The translations under genes were made by a program, and so were the position numbers. Shown piece after piece: positions 1 through 5,277 of a stretch of DNA of 8,455 nucleotides. Each line of letters opens with the position of its first letter. Within the stretch, counting starts at the first letter, position 1. Below the pieces are notes generated by a model that was not told the origin of the DNA, searched no databases, and worked only from the letters and a program-made list of their open reading frames with translations. Source of the stretch: RGIG250 sp964540025 (GTDB lineage Bacteria; Bacillota; Negativicutes; Selenomonadales; Selenomonadaceae); contig CAZIKQ010000064.1 in the NCBI GenBank assembly GCA_964540025.1, positions 1 through 8,455 on the forward strand, written 5' to 3'.

Positions 1-82
1 GCCGGAGGGGTGACAGACTAGGCGAACGGTTTATATTTTCACCCCTCAGTCGCTTTCAGCGACAGCTCCCCTACAGGGGAGC
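1..82. repeat. REP-like repeat, copy 1 (left part cut by window edge)
   Basis: It begins with CCGGAGGGGTGA (3-14) and, after a spacer, has the inverse TCACCCCTCAG-like box (CACCCCTCAG at 40-49). Then come the hairpin GTCGCT-ttc-AGCGAC (49-63) and the palindrome GCTCCCCTACAGGGGAGC (65-82). The same order (GGAGGGGTGA, spacer, CACCCCTCAG, small hairpin, CTCCCC palindrome) recurs at 3250-3337, which shows this is a repeated element and not chance. It lies downstream of the rsmG stop. No open frame here looks coding. Confidence 0.8.
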
Positions 83-141
83 CTTTTAGGTAGATTAGGG
101 GTTACCGCTTTTAGTAGCCTAAGTGCTCATGCCGACCCAGA
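40..141 (+). repeat. Long direct repeat, copy A1 (partner at 3893-4010)
   Basis: From CACCCCTCAG through the CTCCCC palindrome, then GATTAG, GTTACCG, TTTTAG and TAAGTGCTCATGCC (118-133), the order of blocks matches 3893-4003, where the last block reads TTAAGTGCTCACGCC. The shared stretch is about 100 nt with small indels. It therefore extends the REP-like unit by a second conserved tail. Function is unknown; it is probably a non-autonomous repeat. Confidence 0.7.
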
Positions 142-165
142 GGGGGAGCCAAGGAGGCGGTCTTG

Positions 166-213
166 CCTCTCCCTCTGGGAGAGGTGTCATGTCGTTAGAC
201 ATGACGGAGAGGG
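166..213. repeat. Double hairpin next to the rsmG stop codon
   Basis: CCTCTCCCTCTGGGAGAGG (166-184) is a near-palindrome. It is followed by GTCATGTC-gtta-GACATGAC (186-205, perfect 8-bp arms) and GGAGAGGG (206-213). A diverged copy is at 3709-3753 (CCTTTCCCTTTGGGAGAGG then CGTCATTTCGTCAGATATG). The block ends one base from the rsmG stop codon, so it is the first structure in the 3' UTR of the mnmG-rsmG transcript. There is no U-run, so it is not a classic intrinsic terminator; it may stabilise the 3' end. Confidence 0.6.
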
Positions 214-214
214 T

Positions 215-1069
215 TCAGGAATGCTTCTTCTCCCTTTTTATCTCCGCGGGGGTGCGGGGGAATCTGCCCGGGGTCTTTCTGACTTTCCTTATATATATGA
301 CGGCCCGTTTGTCCTGGCCGTCGGTGGGGAGCTGCAGTTCCTTTACTTTGATGATTTCGCCCCCCAGCCGGGCGATTTTCTGCCGGGCGGCGGCGATTTC
401 CTCCAGATAGCCGGGGCCCTTCAGGCAGACGGCCAGGCCGCCGGGCGCCAGCAGGGGCAGAAGGTATTCGGCGAGAAGGCTCAGGTTCGCCACGGCCCGG
501 GCGGTGGCCAGGTCGTATTTCTCCCGGTGGTCCGGATGGCGGCCGACTTCTTCGGCTCTGGCGTGGAGGAGGGTGACGGTTTTCGCCAGGCGGGCGAGGT
601 GGAGAATGTCTTTGCCGGGGGAAGTTTCTGCTTTTGTCTTTTCCCCCGGCTCCGCCGCCAACCGGCGGGCTGCTTCGGTAATCTCGCCCAGGATTCCGGC
701 GATGATTTTCAGCCGTTTTTGGAGGGAGTCCAGCAGGGTGACGTTCAGCTCCGGGCGGGTAATGGCGAGGACGACCCCGGGAAGACCGGCTCCGGTGCCG
801 GCATCAATGTAGCGGAGCGGTCGGCCGCCCCGTTTTTTCCGTAGCTGCTTGAAGAGCTGGCCGTCAACGGCCGTGAGGGAATCGGCCACGTTTTTGACGG
901 CGAAGTCCTGGGGAGTGGTGAGGGCCGTCAGGTTGATGGATTCGTTCAGGGTCACCACCCGTTCATAGTAGAGGGCCAGGGCGGCCAGCTCCGCCGGGCT
1001 GAGGGGGGGCAGGGCCAGGGACTCCACCGCCCCGGTGAGGTGGCGGAGAAATTCTTCTCTATCGATCAT
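215..1069 (-). CDS. rsmG: 16S rRNA (guanine-N7)-methyltransferase RsmG (GidB)
   Basis: RsmG methylates N7 of a conserved guanine in helix 18 of 16S rRNA (G527 in E. coli) using S-adenosylmethionine, in the cytoplasm; loss in several species gives low-level streptomycin resistance. The 284-aa product shows the family pattern: an N-terminal helical part with YYERVVTLNESINLTAL (34-50), the SAM loop DAGTGAGLPG (89-98), the LLDSLQKRLK strand-helix (112-121), HARAEEVG (169-176), ARAVANL (190-196) and LKGPG (216-220). The start at 1069 is chosen because ATG is preceded by GCGAGGAA at good spacing and the protein then begins where the family does; the open frame upstream only shadows mnmG. It overlaps the end of mnmG by 11 nt, so the two are probably translationally coupled. 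About 30 extra charged residues (roughly 128-163) sit between the SAM-binding helix and HARAEEVG, which helps explain the length above the usual ~240 aa. Confidence 0.96.
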   Translation of the reverse strand: MIDREEFLRHLTGAVESLALPPLSPAELAALALYYERVVTLNESINLTALTTPQDFAVKNVADSLTAVDGQLFKQLRKKRGGRPLRYIDAGTGAGLPGVVLAITRPELNVTLLDSLQKRLKIIAGILGEITEAARRLAAEPGEKTKAETSPGKDILHLARLAKTVTLLHARAEEVGRHPDHREKYDLATARAVANLSLLAEYLLPLLAPGGLAVCLKGPGYLEEIAAARQKIARLGGEIIKVKELQLPTDGQDKRAVIYIRKVRKTPGRFPRTPAEIKREKKHS

Positions 1070-3086
1070 TGGCGATTCCTCGCTTGTGTTTTTCCAATGC
1101 CACCAGCAGGACGCTGACGTCGGCGGGGCTGACGCCGGAGATCCTGGCGGCCCGGCCGATTGTTTCGGGAGCGACGGCGGCGAGCTTTTCTCTGGCTTCT
1201 TCGGAAAGGGCGGCGAGGGAGCAGAAGTCAAAGCCCGCCGGGAATTTCTTGTCCTCGAGGCGGTGCATCCGGGCGATCTGCTGCCGCTGTTTTTCGATAT
1301 AGCCTTCGTATTTTGCCTGGGTTTCCAGTTCCGTGACAATATCCGCCGGAATCAGGTTTTCCCGGGCAATTTTTGTGAGCAGGCCGATTATTTCCGGATA
1401 GGCGGCCCCGTTTTTCAGCAGGGCCCTGTCCTCCGGGGCGTCGTTTTCCTGGTCTGCTTCGGCCAGCTCGGCCGCGATGGCGGAGAGGGCGGAAAAGTCC
1501 ATGCTCTGCCGCTTCAGGAGTTCAAAGAGTCTCAGGCCGGACTTAAAGGGCGGCTGGTCCAGTCGGCTGAACAGGGCCAGGGTTTCATTGTTGGGGGCGA
1601 TAGTGATGTTTTTCAGGGCGGTCAAAAGATCCGTGAGGAGTTTTTTCCGGGCGGTGAATTTTTCATAGCGTTCGTCGCTGACGAGGCCGATTTGGCGGCC
1701 CAGCTCCGTCAGGCGGAGGTCGGCGTTGTCCTGCCGGAGCAGGAGCCGGTATTCCGCCCGGCTGGTCATCATCCGGTAGGGTTCGTTGGTGCCCTTTGTC
1801 ACCAGGTCGTCGATGAGGACGCCGATGTAGGCCTGGTCCCGGCTGAGGATGATCGGCTCCAGCCCGTCGAGGGAGCGGGCGGCGTTGATGCCGGCCATGA
1901 GTCCCTGGGCGGCGGCTTCTTCGTAGCCGCTGGTGCCGTTGGATTGACCGGCGCTGTAAAGATTTTTGACGATTTTCGTTTCCAGGGTCGGTTTCAGGCC
2001 CAAAGGGTCCAGACAGTCGTATTCGATGGCGTAGGCGGCCCGCATCATTTCGCAGCGTTCCAGGCCGGGGATGGTCCGGAGGAAGGCGGTCTGCACGTCG
2101 GCGGGAAGGCTGGTGGACATCCCCTGCACGTACATTTCCTCCGTGTGGTTCCCCTCCGGCTCCACGAAAAGCTGGTGGCGTTCCTTGTGGGGAAACCGCA
2201 TGAGCTTGCTTTCAATGGAGGGGCAGTAGCGGGGGCCCACGCCGGTAATGAGGCCGTTGGCCATGGGGGCCCGGTGGAGGTTGGCGTTAATGATTTTGTG
2301 AGTGGCCTCGTTTGTATAGGTAAGGTAGCAGGGGAGCTGGCGGCGGGTTTTGTCCAGCCAGCGATCCGTACCGGTGTCGGTGAGGTAGCTGAAGGCCCCC
2401 ATGGGAACGAAGCCGGGCTGGAGCTCCATTTTGTCCAGGTCAAGACTGGCCCGGCTCACCCGGGCGGGGGTGCCGGTCTTGAACCGCAGCAGCTTCAGCC
2501 CGGCCCGCTTCAGGGCGGCGGTGAGGTTCAGGGCGGGGCGCTGGCCGTTGGGGCCGGAGGGGTAATTCACTTCGCCGATGATCACCCGGCCCCCCAGATA
2601 GGTGCCGGTGGCGAGGATGACCCGCTGGGCTTCGTAAATTTCCCCGGTTTCGCAGACGATGCCGGTGATTTTTTTCTCCGGGGCTTCTTCCCAAAGGAGG
2701 TCCTCTACCAGGAGCTGCTTGACAAAGAGATTTTCCTGCTTTTCGCAGGTTTCCTTCATGGTGAACTGGTAGAGCTTTTTGTCCGTCTGGGCCCGGGGGG
2801 CCTGAACGGCGGGGCCTTTGCCGGTATTCAGCAGCCGGTACTGGATCATGGCCTTGTCAGCCGCAATGCCCATCTCGCCGCCCAGGGCGTCGATCTCCCG
2901 GACGAGGTGGCCCTTGGCGGGGCCGCCGATGGAGGGGTTGCAGGGCATCAGGGCGATGTTGTCCAGGCTGATGGTGGCCAGGAGGGTTTTTTTCCCCAGC
3001 CGGGCGGCGGCCAGGCCGGCCTCCACCCCCGCGTGACCGGCGCCGATGACGATTATATCGTAGCGGCCGGCAAGAAAGTTGTTCAT
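1059..3086 (-). CDS. mnmG: tRNA uridine-5-carboxymethylaminomethyl modification enzyme MnmG (GidA)
   Basis: MnmG is the FAD-binding partner of the GTPase MnmE. Together they install the 5-carboxymethylaminomethyl group on wobble U34 of certain tRNAs, using methylene-tetrahydrofolate, NADH and glycine. The 675-aa product has the dinucleotide loop GAGHAG (15-20), the signature CNPSIGGPAKGHLVREIDAL (49-68), LATGTYLGG (158-166), GPRYCPSIE (284-292) and GTSGYEEAAAQGLMAGINAA (384-403). C49 and C288 match the two conserved cysteines important for catalysis in the family. The C-terminal MnmE/tRNA-binding part includes KYEGYIEKQ (592-600) and GRAARISGVSPADVSVLLV (644-662). ATG at 3086 is preceded by AGAGG 10 nt upstream. 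The family is usually near 620-630 aa; extra residues appear around 540-585, in the helical region before KYEGYIEKQ. rsmG follows in the same operon. mnmE, normally next to it in Firmicutes, is missing upstream. Confidence 0.97.
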   Translation of the reverse strand: MNNFLAGRYDIIVIGAGHAGVEAGLAAARLGKKTLLATISLDNIALMPCNPSIGGPAKGHLVREIDALGGEMGIAADKAMIQYRLLNTGKGPAVQAPRAQTDKKLYQFTMKETCEKQENLFVKQLLVEDLLWEEAPEKKITGIVCETGEIYEAQRVILATGTYLGGRVIIGEVNYPSGPNGQRPALNLTAALKRAGLKLLRFKTGTPARVSRASLDLDKMELQPGFVPMGAFSYLTDTGTDRWLDKTRRQLPCYLTYTNEATHKIINANLHRAPMANGLITGVGPRYCPSIESKLMRFPHKERHQLFVEPEGNHTEEMYVQGMSTSLPADVQTAFLRTIPGLERCEMMRAAYAIEYDCLDPLGLKPTLETKIVKNLYSAGQSNGTSGYEEAAAQGLMAGINAARSLDGLEPIILSRDQAYIGVLIDDLVTKGTNEPYRMMTSRAEYRLLLRQDNADLRLTELGRQIGLVSDERYEKFTARKKLLTDLLTALKNITIAPNNETLALFSRLDQPPFKSGLRLFELLKRQSMDFSALSAIAAELAEADQENDAPEDRALLKNGAAYPEIIGLLTKIARENLIPADIVTELETQAKYEGYIEKQRQQIARMHRLEDKKFPAGFDFCSLAALSEEAREKLAAVAPETIGRAARISGVSPADVSVLLVALEKHKRGIANDR

Positions 3087-3143
3087 TGTGGTTTATCCTC
3101 TGAGCGATGGTATTGAGTGATTGGTAAATTTATTATGTGGAAA

Positions 3144-3178
3144 ATTATATTGTATGCTCTGTGAAATATATTCATCAA
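3144..3178 (-). promoter_or_regulatory. Candidate proximal promoter of mnmG-rsmG
   Basis: Reading the minus strand, TTGATG (3178-3173) and TACAAT (3154-3149) are 18 nt apart. A TATAAT box (3149-3144) overlaps the end of the latter. This would give a leader of roughly 55 nt before the mnmG ATG. The local DNA is AT-rich compared with mnmG. The call rests on sequence match only. Confidence 0.4.
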
Positions 3179-3208
3179 GGGAAGAGGTTATTTATGACGG
3201 TACTGAAG

Positions 3209-3337
3209 CCTCCCCTGCAGGGGAGGTGGTCGAAGGCCGTAGACTTGAGACCGGAGGGGTGATAGATTAACCGAGCAGTTTGTCCTGTCACCCCTCAGTC
3301 AGCTTCGCTGACATCTCCCCTACAGGGGAGATGTCAG
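3209..3337. repeat. REP-like repeat, copy 2, complete, in the mnmG leader
   Basis: It begins with the palindrome CCTCCCCTGCAGGGGAGG (3209-3226). Then come CCGGAGGGGTGATAGATTA (3251-3269), a spacer, CACCCCTCAG (3289-3298), the hairpin GTCAGC-ttc-GCTGAC (3298-3312) and a perfect 14-bp-arm palindrome at 3308-3337 centred on CTCCCCTACAGGGGAG. The two halves face each other as inverted units, so the whole could fold as one long cruciform. The last hairpins share bases (GCTGAC is used by both), giving two alternative folds. It lies between a distal minus-strand promoter and mnmG. Confidence 0.85.
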
Positions 3338-3374
3338 ACTGATAAAAGGGCACAAACTCCCTATTATTATCAGT
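3338..3374. repeat. Small inverted repeat overlapping the start region of the distal promoter
   Basis: ACTGATAA (3338-3345) and TTATCAGT (3367-3374) are perfect 8-bp arms. Inside them AGGG and CCCT can pair as well. The right arm abuts the -10 box of the minus-strand promoter at 3375-3380, so the hairpin would be at the very 5' end of that transcript, or the site could be an operator. Either role is inference. Confidence 0.4.
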
Positions 3375-3402
3375 ATAATATAGCACATTTCACCTTTGTA
3401 AA
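3375..3402 (-). promoter_or_regulatory. Candidate distal promoter pointing toward mnmG
   Basis: On the minus strand TTTACA (3402-3397) and TATTAT (3380-3375) are separated by 16 nt, a good sigma-70/SigA-type match in an AT-rich patch. Transcription would run through the REP-like copy at 3209-3337 before reaching mnmG, giving a leader of about 280 nt. It may be the original mnmG promoter, later separated from the gene by the repeat. Confidence 0.5.
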
Positions 3403-3590
3403 CAAAGTTATTTCTCCCGGGAGACCGCTATCTTCCGGCGGAGAAAAAGCCTGGTTTCCACCGGCGAAGGGAAAGGAGTAGAACGGAGCGGCCGGAAAGA
3501 AAAGGGGGCACCGGGTCTCCGGTCATCCCGGGGCCGACGACGGGGAGTTTTTTCAGCCGGGCTGTTTTCAACTGAATGTGAACGAAAAAA
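3403..3590. other. GC-rich structured intergenic stretch, no recognised gene
   Basis: The stretch is GC-rich between AT-rich flanks. GGAGACC (3420-3426) can pair with GGTCTCC (near 3514-3520), and CCCGGG-type blocks flank both, so a long-range stem is possible. On the plus strand it ends at the strong hairpin plus T-run at 3591-3617, the layout of a small RNA transcribed rightward. I see no clear plus-strand promoter and do not match it to a known RNA family. The only open frame is an arginine/proline-rich minus-strand one that I reject. Confidence 0.3.
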
Positions 3591-3617
3591 GGAGCCGGGG
3601 AAAGACGGCTCCTTTTT
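3585..3617. terminator. Intrinsic terminator, possibly bidirectional
   Basis: GGAGCCG (3591-3597) pairs with CGGCTCC (3606-3612), loop GGGAAAGA. TTTTT follows on the plus strand (3613-3617) and AAAAAA precedes it (3585-3590), so it can end transcripts from either side. On the plus strand it would close the structured stretch before it. On the minus strand no gene lies close upstream. Confidence 0.75.
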
Positions 3618-3627
3618 GTATAACTCC

Positions 3628-3663
3628 CCCCGGTTAGACCGGGGATTCAAACTGTAGACAAAA
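3628..3663 (-). repeat. Small repeat 'CTACAG...GAA + GC hairpin', left copy
   Basis: On the minus strand it reads TTTTGTCTACAGTTTGAA followed by CCCCGG-tctaa-CCGGGG. The plus-strand stretch at 5166-5203 reads TTTTCTACAGACTGAA followed by CCCCGGC-tat-GCCGGGG. The two copies are inverted relative to each other and flank the Rpn gene. Confidence 0.65.
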
Positions 3664-3705
3664 CCACTGCTTTCTATGGATTAAGCAGTGACTTTTGTCT
3701 ACAGT
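3651..3705. repeat. Long inverted repeat (22-bp near-perfect stem)
   Basis: The left arm starts ACTGTAGACAAAA and continues CCACTGCTT (3651-3672). The right arm reads AAGCAGTG then ACTTTTGTCTACAGT (3683-3705). The only irregularity is one extra base next to a mismatch in the middle of the stem. The loop is 10 nt. It contains the CTACAG box of the small repeat in both arms, so it looks like two inverted copies of that box placed head to head, a common shape for a tiny non-autonomous element. Confidence 0.75.
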
Positions 3706-3708
3706 CTG

Positions 3709-3753
3709 CCTTTCCCTTTGGGAGAGGCGTCATTTCGTCAGATATGCCGGAGA
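3709..3753. repeat. Diverged copy of the 166-213 double hairpin
   Basis: CCTTTCCCTTTGGGAGAGG (3709-3727) followed by CGTCATTTCGTCAGATATG and CCGGAGA corresponds block by block to 166-213 (CCTCTCCCTCTGGGAGAGG, GTCATGTCGTTAGACATGAC, GGAGAGGG). The second hairpin has lost perfect pairing here, so this looks like the older copy. Confidence 0.55.
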
Positions 3754-3796
3754 TGGCACTTGCCTACAGGAGAGGCTTTGATATGGATTATTATGT

Positions 3797-3828
3797 CACC
3801 CCTCCGGCGGCTTTGCCGCCACCTCCTA
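3797..3828 (+). repeat. REP-like repeat, copy 3, interrupted
   Basis: CACCCCTCCG (3797-3806) is followed by the hairpin GGCGGC-ttt-GCCGCC (3806-3820) and ACCTCCTACA. This is the left half of the unit seen at 40-82 and 3289-3331. The expected right arm (GGGGAGG) after TACA is absent, and an unrelated palindrome (3829-3879) begins instead. Confidence 0.7.
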
Positions 3829-3879
3829 CAAACTACTAAGCTTTGCCGTCGTTTCACTCGGCAATCGCTAAGTAGTTTG
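3829..3879. repeat. Long palindrome at the break point of REP copy 3
   Basis: CAAACTACTAAGCTTTGCCG (3829-3848) pairs imperfectly with CGGCAATCGCTAAGTAGTTTG (3859-3879), loop of 10 nt. The outer nine pairs are perfect (CAAACTACT/AGTAGTTTG). It starts exactly where the TACA core of a REP unit should continue, so it probably replaced or was inserted into that arm. Confidence 0.7.
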
Positions 3880-3892
3880 CATGGCTCTCGCA

Positions 3893-4010
3893 CACCCCTC
3901 AGGCTCCTACGGAACCAGCTCCCCTTGAGGGGAGCCTATGAGATGGATTAGTAGTTACCAGTTACCGTTTTCAGCGATTTAAGTGCTCACGCCAACCTAC
4001 AGGGGAGGCT
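3893..4010 (+). repeat. REP-like copy 4 plus conserved tail (direct repeat A2)
   Basis: CACCCCTCAG (3893-3902), an imperfect GGCTCC/GGAACC hairpin, and GCTCCCCTTGAGGGGAGC (3918-3935) are followed by GATTAG, GTTACCG, TTTTCAG and TTAAGTGCTCACGCC, then CCTACAGGGGAGG. It matches 40-141 in block order. It ends about 60 nt before the -35 box of the Rpn gene promoter. The plus-strand open frame that starts inside it only extends the Rpn frame by chance. Confidence 0.7.
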
Positions 4011-4072
4011 TTTTTGGGGGATGGGCACATTCTGCTGACTCTCCTGTATCCAAAGATTGCCAGGAAATCTCC

Positions 4073-4102
4073 TTGATATTTTGCAAACACTCGTGTTATA
4101 CT
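4073..4102 (+). promoter_or_regulatory. Promoter of the Rpn-family gene
   Basis: TTGATA (4073-4078), an 18-nt spacer and TATACT (4097-4102) form a good SigA-type promoter. TG at 4094-4095 gives an extended -10 (TGtTATACT). The expected start of transcription is near 4109, leaving about 15 nt before the ATG at 4124, just enough for the AGGATGGTGAT ribosome site. Confidence 0.65.
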
Positions 4103-4123
4103 TCTTTCAGGATGGTGATGCCG

Positions 4124-4945
4124 ATGACAAGAGAGACGGGAATAATCCCCTACGAAGAACTGACTATCCAGGACAATTTTATCTTCCAGAAGGTTATGCG
4201 GAACAAACGGATCTGCAAAGGAACCCTTGAGCGGCTCTTGGATATTGAAATTAAGGATATAGGCTATCCTGAAGAGGAAAAGTCCATAAATATCCGGCTG
4301 GACAGCAAGAGTATACGCCTTGACGTTTATGTGAACGACGACAAGGGGACGGTTTTTAATATCGAAATGCAGACTACCAAGGATATGGAGGAATTAGTAA
4401 AGCGGACGAGATATTATCAGGCGTTGATCGATATCGACCTGCTGGAAAAAGGGCAGGACTACGAAACCCTGAATGATACCTATATTATCTTTATCTGCAC
4501 CTTTGGCCTGTTTGACGGAAACCGGCACAAGTACACCTTCAAAAACCTGTGTCTGGAGGAGCAGGGACTGGAGCTAAAGGACGGCACGACGAAGATGTTC
4601 CTCAGCACCAAGGGAACGGCTGAGGATGTTTCAAAGCCCCTGAAGAATTTTCTGGATTACATTGATGGCCGGGCCCCGGCGGACGAGCTCACGGGGGAGA
4701 TAGATTGCGAGGTAGCAACGGCGAGAAGCTGTGACGATTGGAGGCGAGAGTATATGACGTTGGCATTGGCGATGGAAAAAGAGCGAAGGGTTGCAAGAGC
4801 CGAGGGCAGAGCTGAGGGCAAAGCCGAAGGGATGCTGAAAACACTCAATTCACTGGTGCAGGAAAAGATCCTTACCTTGGCCGAGGCGGCAAAGCGGGCG
4901 GATATGACAGTTGACGATTTCTTGAAAGCGGTAGCTGTCTTGTAA
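4124..4945 (+). CDS. Rpn family recombination-promoting nuclease / putative transposase (PD-(D/E)XK_2)
   Basis: Members of this family (PF12784 type, related to E. coli RpnA) are PD-(D/E)XK DNA endonucleases that raise RecA-independent recombination; many are annotated as putative transposases. In the 273-aa product the N-terminus has YEELTIQDNFIFQKVM (10-25). The nuclease core shows D67 (IRLDVYV) and E81-x-Q83 (NIEMQTTKD), the expected D...ExQ pattern, then KRTRYYQALIDIDLLEKG (93-110), YIIFICTF (120-127), KYTFKN (136-141) and TKGTAEDVSKPLKNFLDYIDG (162-182). A WRREYMTL segment (206-213) and the usual AEGRAEGKAEG tail (226-236) lead to a short C-terminal helical part. It appears full length and undamaged. 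ATG at 4124 is preferred because AGGATGGTGAT precedes it and the predicted transcript begins near 4109; ATG at 4112 is the alternative. It stands alone on the plus strand between two repeat fields. Confidence 0.9.
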   Translation: MTRETGIIPYEELTIQDNFIFQKVMRNKRICKGTLERLLDIEIKDIGYPEEEKSINIRLDSKSIRLDVYVNDDKGTVFNIEMQTTKDMEELVKRTRYYQALIDIDLLEKGQDYETLNDTYIIFICTFGLFDGNRHKYTFKNLCLEEQGLELKDGTTKMFLSTKGTAEDVSKPLKNFLDYIDGRAPADELTGEIDCEVATARSCDDWRREYMTLALAMEKERRVARAEGRAEGKAEGMLKTLNSLVQEKILTLAEAAKRADMTVDDFLKAVAVL

Positions 4946-4965
4946 CGGTTTTTGATTGTTACAAG
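4939..4965. terminator. Hairpin spanning the Rpn stop codon (weak terminator candidate)
   Basis: CTTGTAAC (4939-4946) and GTTACAAG (4958-4965) are perfect 8-bp arms with an 11-nt loop. The TAA stop codon is inside the left arm. No U-run follows directly, so termination would be weak. It may instead protect the 3' end or mark the edge of the mobile unit. Confidence 0.35.
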
Positions 4966-5165
4966 TTAAGACAAAAAATTGCAACACAATTCTTAAGTAT
5001 TTGCATTATGATTTTGTATTTGATGTGTTGGCAGAGTTGTACCCTGCCTCAGGGTGTTGATAAACCCCTGTTGTGCATCATCAACCAATAAAACAATAGA
5101 TATAAAACCCGGTTAATATAAAGTTTTTTAGCTACTGGATTTTCCTTGCCCGGTGAATAAGGAAC
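4966..5165. other. AT-rich intergenic region downstream of the Rpn gene
   Basis: No gene is seen. It contains a small hairpin ACCCTG-cct-CAGGGT (5041-5055) and the short inverted pair GTTGAT/ATCAAC (5056-5061, 5080-5085). The minus strand here reads a short open stretch ending at TAA without a credible start; it could be a remnant of a mobile element tail, but I cannot name one. Confidence 0.4.
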
Positions 5166-5210
5166 TTTTCTACAGACTGAACCCCCGGCTATGCCGGGGG
5201 TTCTTTATTA
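5166..5210 (+). repeat. Small repeat 'CTACAG...GAA + GC hairpin', right copy; terminator-like
   Basis: TTTTCTACAGACTGAA precedes a perfect 11-bp hairpin, GAACCCCCGGC (5179-5189), loop TAT, GCCGGGGGTTC (5193-5203), then TTTATTA. It is the inverted counterpart of 3628-3663. By position it can terminate the Rpn transcript on the plus strand, and the stem could also stop or stabilise the minus-strand cassette transcript, which ends 68 nt away at 5278. Confidence 0.65.
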
Positions 5211-5277
5211 CATATAGCTATTTAGTGTCGTTTACACTCATTCCTTTAGAAGTACTTCATGCTTCATGCAAACGAGC

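Noticed and set aside
221..844. Plus-strand open frames opposite rsmG (also 123-410 and 504-812)
   Set aside because: They are low-complexity shadows of rsmG, and 123-410 runs through the repeat.
1070..1339. Ninety-codon upstream extension of the rsmG frame
   Set aside because: It lies inside mnmG, is Ser/Pro/Arg-rich and unlike RsmG; the ATG at 1069 has a proper ribosome site.
1035..3116. A 693-codon open frame on the plus strand opposite mnmG
   Set aside because: It mirrors mnmG codon by codon, is Gly/Val/Phe-rich without any family motif, and has no ribosome site; long antisense frames are common opposite GC-rich genes.
3408..3650. Minus-strand 80-codon open frame
   Set aside because: Arg/Pro/Ser-rich, crosses the terminator hairpin, and has no ribosome site or recognisable fold.
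3209..4010. CRISPR array
   Set aside because: The repeats are irregularly spaced, differ in length, and are themselves palindromic REP-like units without uniform spacers; no cas genes are present.
3983..4123. Upstream extension of the Rpn frame
   Set aside because: It translates the repeat tail and the promoter; the predicted transcript starts after it.
5041..5085. Paired small hairpins resembling an integron attC site or IS end
   Set aside because: No integrase, core site or transposase is visible, and the arms are only 6 bp.
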